A stretch of DNA of 64,000 nucleotides from Rhynchonema sp. JSB1_4 (lineage: Eukaryota > Nematoda > Chromadorea > Monhysterida > Xyalidae): contig JASAMV010006278.1 of the NCBI GenBank assembly GCA_030248065.1, positions 62,001 through 126,000 of the forward strand, given 5' to 3'. The position numbers were made by a program, and so were the translations under genes. Under the pieces are notes generated by a model that searched no databases, was not told the DNA's origin, and worked only from the letters and a program-made list of their open reading frames with translations. Positions 57,501 to 64,000 of this stretch are shown piece after piece; within the stretch, counting starts at the first letter, position 1; each line of letters opens with the position of its first letter.

Positions 57501-59182
57501 GACTGTGCAACATGGCAAAGTACACGAATGCAATACCCGATGTCTTTCAGGTTGAATGAATGTGCACCTTTTGCTTGTCTGTTTCCACCTGTTTTGACGG
57601 ACGGGCTGTGCACCAGTTTATCGTCAGTACGAATGCCCTAACGATGACACATTCGTGGCCCGAAGTGACACACATGAGTTTATAATTCAACATGACTTCA
57701 ACAAGTTCAGTATATCAGTGCCGCGCATTATAAGCAGGGATGAAGATGTCACGCATGAGCGCAGCTGGACACCGCAATCACACTTTCTGATGCAAACGCG
57801 CGTGGGGCTCCAATAATCTGAACTCATTATTTTGAGCCGTTTTTAAATATTTTTTATTTATGTCATTCAATTTCTCACCTCAACAGAACGTGCTCCATCT
57901 GAGTGGCGTCACCAAACGCGAACTATCGCAACTCGGCGGCTCAGTGGAACTGGCCGATTTCTGTCCCTATTATCAGGTTGGTCGTGGCCAGTTGGTGATT
58001 GGATAGGATCCGCTGTTCATGCGAAGGCAACATTAACGACAGTCAAAATTAGTGGCGTCAGAAAATCTCAAAATATCCCAATACAAAAATGTCAAGCCAA
58101 GACCGATCTGATCCGATGATCAACTATCAAGAATGCACCGGGGGAATTTTTATTTTTTTTCGAAAAAAAATGAAGCAGAGAGAACCGCAATTCCAGCAAT
58201 TCTCGTGGACCTCCTCTACGGGTCAGGACCAGGAGCGTGACACGCGTTGTTTCCTGTCACACAATCAACCGGTGCCAACGGAGAACACAGCGTTGGAGAG
58301 CTACACAAGCGGGGCACGATGCTTCGAGCACACGAAGAGTTGGATGAAGAAACGATGCCGGATGCGGGTACAGACGACGAACTTTGGCGCTGGCTGTCAC
58401 CAGGTTTGTAAATTTCGTCCGTTTGGAAAATTGGTGCCGTGCGCGCAAGTAGAGTGTGCACTGTTTAGGACAAAGATGAAGAACAGTTTGTCCTGAGTTT
58501 TCATGGAAGTGAACATCTCAATAAGCGAAGAAGTTGACCTTGTTGCGTGCGGAAAAGTGGTTTTTACGCTCGGGCACAAACATCGGGATCGGGAAAAATA
58601 TCCTGACACCAACACATCGACATCAAATACGATATCGAATCGATCGTTCAATTGAACATATTCGAACTTCAAAATCACTGGAGCCGTATAGGCCATATTG
58701 AGCTGTTTGACTGTAGCTGTTCCGAGCAGACATTTACGCTGGTCAAAATTAGTGCCAACAACGAATTACTTTGAAAGTTTCTAAAATGCACTTCACAAGC
58801 AGATCTGATCCAATCCTCCTCCAAAGACGAGGTGTGTGAATCACCAACACTTATTCACTGATGTTTCAGTTCGAATGCACAGCGGGTCGTCTACATTTGG
58901 TGTTGTTGAATGGCAAAGCCAAATATACCTGCTACCGAGCCGGACAAGTGATCCAAGTGAAGCAGGTGCACAACGGATGGTTGCATGAAGGCGAGATTGT
59001 GTGTCCGCCGTGTGAACAATTGTGTGAGGTTGGTAAGCTTTTTGACCAGCGCAAAATCAGCTCAACAGATGTAGGGAATAATTTTCATGCTGGTCAAATC
59101 TGGTGCTGCCGCTCCTCTTGAACCTAACAAGACACAGGTCAAGCAAAAATTTGTGAACGTCGAGCGGTGTCGGTGTCAATGA
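51502..59182 (+). CDS. LMLN-like: Leishmanolysin-like (invadolysin) zinc metalloprotease, M8
   Basis: My 16 exons are 51502-51618, 51887-52002, 52068-52098, 52637-52719, 52862-53020, 53185-53337, 53567-53737, 54070-54184, 54514-54663, 54922-55019, 55174-55263, 57415-57550, 57888-57977, 58197-58403, 58870-59028 and 59138-59182. They total 639 residues, with every phase fitting. An N-terminal hydrophobic signal precedes the Cys-rich pro-segment. The zinc site HEILHALGF (53652-53678) is followed by the downstream ligand His in THWEKR and by [11 protein letters not shown] and [10 protein letters not shown]-terminal Cys-rich segments ([30 protein letters not shown]) match animal invadolysin rather than the protozoan form. 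No GPI or TM segment is seen at the end (ERCRCQ). Animal homologues act in mitosis and cell migration. Intron 11 holds a 1.8-kb foldback transposon. Confidence 0.9.
55580..57390. mobile_element. Foldback transposon with long TIRs of reiterated GGCCCAAAA
   Basis: The left arm (about 55580-55865) contains repeated TTTTGGGCCA units. The right arm (about 57085-57390) is its inverse, with GGCCCAAAA units. The outermost TCTTTTTGGGCCA and TGGCCCAAAAAGA match, as do inner stretches such as AAAACAGTTATTCCCACGGC versus GCCGTGGCAACAACTGTTTT. It lies in intron 11 of the M8 protease and stops about 25 bases before exon 12. No transposase is encoded. A target duplication could not be defined. Confidence 0.8.
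56192..56424. mobile_element. Palindromic MITE nested in the foldback transposon
   Basis: The arms pair from ATTTTCGAAACGGTGTAAA (left) to TTTACACCGTTTCGAAAAT (right). They include AGCTCGGTCGGTGTCAGCTC and its inverse and meet around a loop with GCCTGCTGTTAACG. Each arm is about 100 bases. Confidence 0.8.
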
Positions 59183-60794
59183 ACGCTGACATGGCCCGAT
59201 AGACATTTGTAGAGTTCAATCGGATTAACCAGACGAAGCTCGTTGTGGAAGGTCGGACAGATCAGGGCACAATAGTTGAGTGCCACATTGGAAAACAGTT
59301 GGGTCGGTTTCATCACACTTGGTGAACGGTTTGTATGGCAGTGGAAACAACATTGGGTTGGTCAAAACCGGTCGCCGAACGCAAAAATCGCACGACCAAG
59401 GCAGTTCAACAGCAGGCTCTTCGGGTATTACCCAGCATGATCAAATTTCGCCATTTCCGCGTGAGGAGGTTCGTCCAAGAACATGTAGACCACTGCGAAA
59501 CAGCGCCAATTATTTTACAGAGAGCGCAAAGCACCTTCCGTTGCGCAGCCGAGAAGTCACCACCACCCATTGGTGTCGACGACAAATTTAAACTGGTACT
59601 CACGCCTTGCTGATGTTTCACTTGCCCCAACATGTATAGCTACTGTACACGATCGCAACCTTGTGTGTTGTTAGCGGTCAATGGCACACACAAACACGGG
59701 GCTTATTGTAATGTAGTCGATGGTCGATTTGGAGACGTGCATCAATCAACTACAATACAATCAGCTGAACCACATTCAATACGGGATACCCAGCTCACAC
59801 GTGTCGCGCGAGCATGCTTGCTTTCTTGTGCATAGACTTGTTGCCAAATATTGTTTGCAAAAATATCGGAAATTGGGAGCTCTTGAGTTGCGTGCGATCA
59901 GGCAGTTTAAAACTGCACATATCAATACCTCGAAAGATAGACCCGATTCGACAATTTTCGGTGGAAACAATTTTACACGAGAGCTTCCAGTCTCCAAATT
60001 TCTTCCTGAATACGTGTCTTATAAACTCCCGAGCAATGTACTCAGGTTAGAATAGATGCTATGGGATAAAAAGTACCGAACAACGAGACTAAATCATGTT
60101 TCATATATTGGCAAAGTCAGTCTGTCAAACAGAAAAATTCTGTGAATGTGAACAGTGAAGCACAGCCCAAATCACGGTAACGCCCAAAGCTAATCATCGT
60201 GCATTGATAACAACAAAGTTGAACATTAACAATAAACAAGAAAAACCGAAAGGCACAAAGGAATAATAACAGCAAATAAATATTGTGGAAGCAGATGAAA
60301 AAATATGTCTGCGTTTAGGTCTAATCCCAATACTGTTGTAAACTCACAAACAAAAACAAACAACGCTGCAATGATCGATATGTATTTTGATTCGGAATGG
60401 CCATATTGAATACGAATTGCACGTTGTGGCAATCACATCAATTTTTGCAAATCTAAACCCGTCAGATACGGATCACAGAGCAGGGACAAAAACATAGATA
60501 CAGCAAGATCGCTGTCAAATCTCGACGATCAAACTATTCTGAGTGGACGGCTGCAATCTGATTTGTCCGGCAAGACAGATACGTTCATAAAGTTTTATCG
60601 GCCGAGATCCTACGATTGAACACAATTATATCTCTATGTCATTTTTGCTCTCGCTCAGTCATCGTACCCATACGCTATGCTACCGTTATGCCCTTTATAG
60701 TCACGTGTTCGTGACTCGTGACAGTTGTTGGTCTTGCACATTATTCACTGCGAAAATTTACCGTCAGAGATCACAGGGTGCGGTACTGTATAAT
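59183..60794. other. Intergenic region between convergent genes, one doubtful exon
   Basis: The M8 protease (+) and ALG5 (-) converge here. A plus-strand open stretch at about 60470-60606, after the acceptor-like CCCGTCAG, encodes a polar segment ending SGKTDTFIKFYRPRSYD and a stop. It looks protein-like but has no recognised domain and no supporting exons. Reading frames at 59280-60055 were not recognised either. Confidence 0.35.
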
Positions 60795-62860
60795 TCACTC
60801 ACTGCTGCGTTTCACCGTCCAAATTCCAACAGTGTATTTGAGCCAGATCAACATGAGATCTCTGCCCATCTGCAGCCACGACCAAACGGGCACAATTTTC
60901 GATCCGTCGACCTCGTGCCACGTCACAGGCACTTCACCAATCGGAATACCGAGTTGTTCAGCTAAGTACAGCAATTCAACGTCAAATGCCCAGCGATCAA
61001 TGTGCAGATTTGGGAAGAGAGTGCGCGCGGCCGACCGAGTGAACAGCTTGAATCCGCACTGGGTGTCCTTGACCGTGCGCACACAGAACAGCCAGACCAG
61101 CAGATGGAAACCGAACATCAGCAGGGTTCGGAAGAATGATCTTTGGGCGATTGAATCCTTTTCGAGATGCGCACGTGATCCGACGATTACGATTGATTGC
61201 TGATTCCGATTACGTGACCTACGCGTACGAACACCATTATTTTCATCATCTTCTTGATCAGCCATTTTCGATAATTCAGACTCCAGTTTGGCAACATCTG
61301 AGAATTTGGTGGCCCCATCCGCATCGGCGAACAACAGCCGATGACCACGCGCACTCAACATGCCCGCGCGCACGGCGTAACCTGTGTGGACAAAGCGACT
61401 CTACAATTGAATGTTGACCGCGTTTGTTTGCAGCCATTTTCTCAGGAAACGAAGACTAGGTATGATTTAGGAAATGGATTTAATTCGTTGCTTTGAAGTG
61501 TTTTACGCAGCCCACACATTTTCACAGGAGGAGGAAAAAAAGGAAAAACGTTTGAGGCCGGGCTTCCGATGTTCTAGCGATGGCTACTGGGCAATTTACT
61601 CCCAAACTTTCCACATTTTTCTCAAGCTGCGAAATCGTTCTTGGTTCTTCTTACACACACCTTTGCCACGATTTTCCGGCAGCGTCAGAACGCGCAGTTT
61701 TTCGGAGCTCAAATCTTCGGCATACCCTTGCGCAACATCACTGGTTTTGTCCGCACTACCGTCATCGACGACAATGATTTCCCAGGTGAAATTGGGAATT
61801 TCCGACTGACGAGACTCCAGAAACGGAACGCATTCGTCGAGCATCGTTGGTAGGCGATCCTGCGTCGTTCCGTAACTGTGGGATTTATTTTTCGAGTTTC
61901 ATCACCCCGACCCCACAACCCCGTCCGGACAGGACACGAGGAATTGAAGTTTGACGCTGTCTACAATTTTTGTACCCCTTTTCTCTATGCTTGAACGCAG
62001 TCCAGTATGAGCTCATTTCCAGGTTGGGACGTGGCCCCGGTTAGGCTTATGCGCAGCAGTAGTGTCGTTGGGTGTCACCCCCTAGTATACGGTATGCCGA
62101 CTTTTTGTCCAGGGGTATCCTGGTGCAGGGTACCTTCCCAGCCCCTTCGGGGTTGGTGCAGGGTACGAGTACCTACCCGAGTGGTAGCAACCCGATCCCG
62201 CCACCGCGCACTACACTGAGACTCTGGTGGCTCTGCTAAGGTTTTCATGGGAATCAATCGTCTGAATCTGAACATGTACAGGGTGTCTCAAAAGTATCCT
62301 TTCACTTTTTCTTATATGTCATAACTGATGTTATAATTGATGGATTTTGTTCATTTATGGCGCAATCGAATCAGATGGCGAATCTGCAGATGTGAAACGA
62401 ACAAAATAATCCATCCCGTCCGTTCCCTAATGTTTCGAGGCCACTAGTCATGATACTTTGGGCAGAAACCAAGCAGCGTAAAGCGGTCTTGAAACATCAC
62501 GGAACGGGTGCGATGGACGATTTTGTGCATTCCGTTAATGCAGAATCGTCGTCTGATTCGCTTGCACCATAACCTGTGGCCCATCATAAGTGAACAAAGT
62601 CCGTCCACTATAACAATAGTTATGACATCACATAAGAGAAAGTGAAAGGGTACTTTTGAGACATCTCGAATAACGTATTGTCATAAACACCTTGAACATG
62701 ACGTGCGCGGGTGTTTTAATCCTTGTCGAACCTGTTCATCCTTTGCTGGAATCACAACTGTGAGATCAATCGTGGGAGTGTCAAACAGCGATGGAAACAG
62801 GCAGGTTTTGCCCGTCGTCCCATCCTTGTACGTCCGTTTAGCCGGTCCATCTCCGTCCAT
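60795..62860 (-). CDS. ALG5: Dolichyl-phosphate beta-glucosyltransferase
   Basis: ALG5 makes dolichyl-phosphate-glucose from UDP-glucose at the ER for N-glycan precursor assembly. On the minus strand the exons are 62860-62732, 61859-61661 and 61381-60795, together 304 codons in phase. The GT2 fold is clear: LTVVIPAKDEQ, WEIIVVDDGSADKTSD, NRGKG, LFADADGATKF (DxD-type), then GSRAHLEKDSIAQRSFFRTL, DTQCGFKLFTR and DRWAFDVELLYLAEQ. The N-terminal membrane anchor expected before the first exon is missing. The sequence upstream (62952-64000) appears mis-joined, so the true 5' exon may lie outside the window. Compared with the usual family, an extra polar stretch (ADQEDDENNGVRTRRSRNRN) precedes GSRAHLE. 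Intron 2 carries two repeats. Confidence 0.9.
62057..62218. mobile_element. hAT-like repeat in ALG5 intron 2
   Basis: It starts CAGTAGTGTCGTTGGG and ends CGCGCACTACACTG, with internal TTTTTGTCCAGGGGTATCC as in the 7407-7817 element. No matching 8-bp flank was seen. An inverted, error-rich copy lies at about 62952-63095. Confidence 0.55.
62279..62668. mobile_element. Palindromic MITE with CAGGGTGTCTCAAAAGTA ends
   Basis: The left end CAGGGTGTCTCAAAAGTA pairs with TACTTTTGAGACATCTCG on the right. The arms continue inward through TCACTTTTTCTTAT and CATAACTGATGTTATA. It is about 390 bp, non-coding, and lies within ALG5 intron 2. The ends resemble mariner-type termini, but a TA duplication was not confirmed. 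One TGAAACATCA lies inside. Confidence 0.7.
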
Positions 62861-62951
62861 TTTCGGTGAGACAAACGCAAATAAAATTTATTCTTGAACT
62901 TGGTTGCATTTATTTATTGATCAGGTACCCACAGCCACACGCACACCTGAC

Positions 62952-64000
62952 CAGTGCTGTGGCTGGGGGGGGGTGGTCCCCCCCCCCCAAGAGTACCTAC
63001 CCGCCCCGAAGGGGCAGGAAGGTACCCGCACCAGGATACCCCAACAAAAAGCGCACCACAGGGGGGACCCCCAACGACACCACGCGCGGACCTAACCGGG
63101 GCCACGTCCCAACCGAAAGGGCTTGATCTCAAACATAGAGAAAAGGTACAAAAAAGACAGCCAAACTCATCCCCCGCCGGACGGGGTGGGTCGGGGAAAA
63201 CCAAAAAACCCCCGAACAACGCAGGGCTCCACGACCCGAACTCCGCACTCCTCAATCCCGCTCACCAAACCCCGGCACAAAACCGGTCGCGAGAGAGCCG
63301 AAACTCAAAAGCCCGCCGCTCCGAAAACGGCAAAGAAAACAAGAACAATTCGCAGCAGAAAAAAAAGTAAAATCCTGCCTCCTAGAACGTGAACTACAGC
63401 CCAACGTTTTCCTTTTCCTCCCCGAATTGGCTCCAAACACCAAAGCGAAATAATCCTTCCATCTCCTGCTCTTTATGCACAAGAGCGCGATCTCTTGGCC
63501 TTTCCCGCCGGTCCCGGCTCGCCCTTCCCCCCCCCGGAAATCTGAATTATCGAAAATGGCTGGATCAAGAAGATGATGAAAATAATGGTGTTCGTACGCG
63601 TCAGCGCGTGATGGGAATCGCGATGCAATCGTGAGTGTGGGATCAGCGCGCATCTCGAAAAGATTCGATGGCCCCGAAGAGATCATTCTTTCCGAACCCC
63701 TGCCTGATGTTCCGGTTTCTGCTGGTCTGGCTCCTCTCTGTGTGCGCACGTAGAGGACACCCCGTGGATTGAGCTGCGCTCGGTCGGCGCCGCGTCTCTC
63801 CGACTGTACATTGATCGCTGGGCGTTTGACGTTGAATTGCTGTACTTGGCTGAACAACATGGTATACCGATTGGTGAAGTGCCTGTGGGCGTGGGCGGCG
63901 CGAGGAGGTCAAATCGATGAAAATTGTGCCCTTTGGTCGTGGCTGCGCGGGCAGGAAATCTCATGTTGATCTGGCTCTGTGATACTTGAAACTGGACAAC
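62952..64000 (+). pseudogene. Inverted, indel-ridden copy of ALG5 intron 2 to exon 4
   Basis: Read on the plus strand, this segment repeats in natural gene order the intron repeat (62952-63095), the intron/exon 3 region (63095-63400) and exon 4 (63541-64000) of the minus-strand ALG5 gene. GTTCGTACGCG, ACATTGATCGCTGGGC and ATACCGATTGGTGAAGTGCC are recognisable. It is broken by many single-base insertions and deletions, often at homopolymers, and by stops. The pattern resembles an unpolished long read turned back on itself at a contig end more than an aged pseudogene. Confidence 0.75.

Noticed and set aside
59280..59640. Possible exons on either strand after the M8 protease
   Set aside because: Frames of 75-103 codons were read in both directions but none showed a recognisable domain or consistent splice sites.
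63252..63860. 202-codon minus-strand frame at the contig end
   Set aside because: It is the antisense of the degraded inverted ALG5 copy and has no independent support.

Overview
The window is nuclear DNA of an invertebrate animal. Every recognisable gene is split by spliceosomal introns (GT...AG with TTTCAG or TTGCAG acceptors), apart from one intronless gene. A nematode is favoured because of the ShKT-plus-trypsin fusion, a ROL-3/ROS-type receptor kinase and a SUP-18/IYD-type deiodinase, but the species cannot be named from sequence alone. No bacterial, organellar or viral gene was seen, nor any CRISPR array, tRNA or rRNA.

Layout. 1-3115: GC-rich repeats and small non-autonomous DNA transposons. 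3116-9361 (+): glycylpeptide N-tetradecanoyltransferase (NMT), 11 exons, ending in a 21-nt exon. 9362-13668: layered inverted repeats. 13669-17398 (+): translation initiation factor eIF1 in three exons; its second intron holds a poly-C tract and a complete intronless GPI mannosyltransferase 3 (PIG-B) gene at 15233-16819 (+). 21148-38916 (+): a giant ROS1/Sevenless/ROL-3-type receptor tyrosine kinase of about 2,720 residues in over 40 exons. 40150-42599 (+): a secreted ShKT-domain serine protease with several non-canonical positions. 44220-45209 (+): a four-TM protein with C-terminal PY motifs. 45651-48005 (+): iodotyrosine deiodinase. 51502-59182 (+): leishmanolysin-like (invadolysin, M8) metalloprotease, 16 exons, with a 1.8-kb foldback element in one intron. 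60795-62860 (-): ALG5 dolichyl-phosphate glucosyltransferase. 62952-64000: an inverted, indel-ridden copy of ALG5 intron and exon sequence, probably a contig-end assembly artefact.

The genes do not form one pathway. PIG-B and ALG5 both act in dolichol-dependent glycan assembly at the ER, NMT lipidates proteins, eIF1 sets start-codon fidelity, and the others are surface, secreted or membrane proteins. Exon models were built by hand from splice signals, reading phase and family resemblance. Reconstructed coding lengths are whole numbers of codons for NMT, eIF1, the protease, the 4-TM protein, the deiodinase, the M8 protease and ALG5 (as far as it is present). The receptor comes out whole only if a tentative 26-nt exon is included.

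The most unusual signal is the 10-mer TGAAACATCA/TGATGTTTCA. I found 27 exact copies in both orientations, in exons, introns and intergenic DNA, with unrelated flanks; about 0.1 would be expected by chance. Several dispersed repeat families run alongside it: hAT-like elements with 8-bp target duplications, TACCGTA-ended foldbacks, a family around GGTGCACCAGGTCATCGTCA, a family around TTTTACGCTGGTCAAAA, a PIF/Harbinger-like MITE, and several long palindromes.
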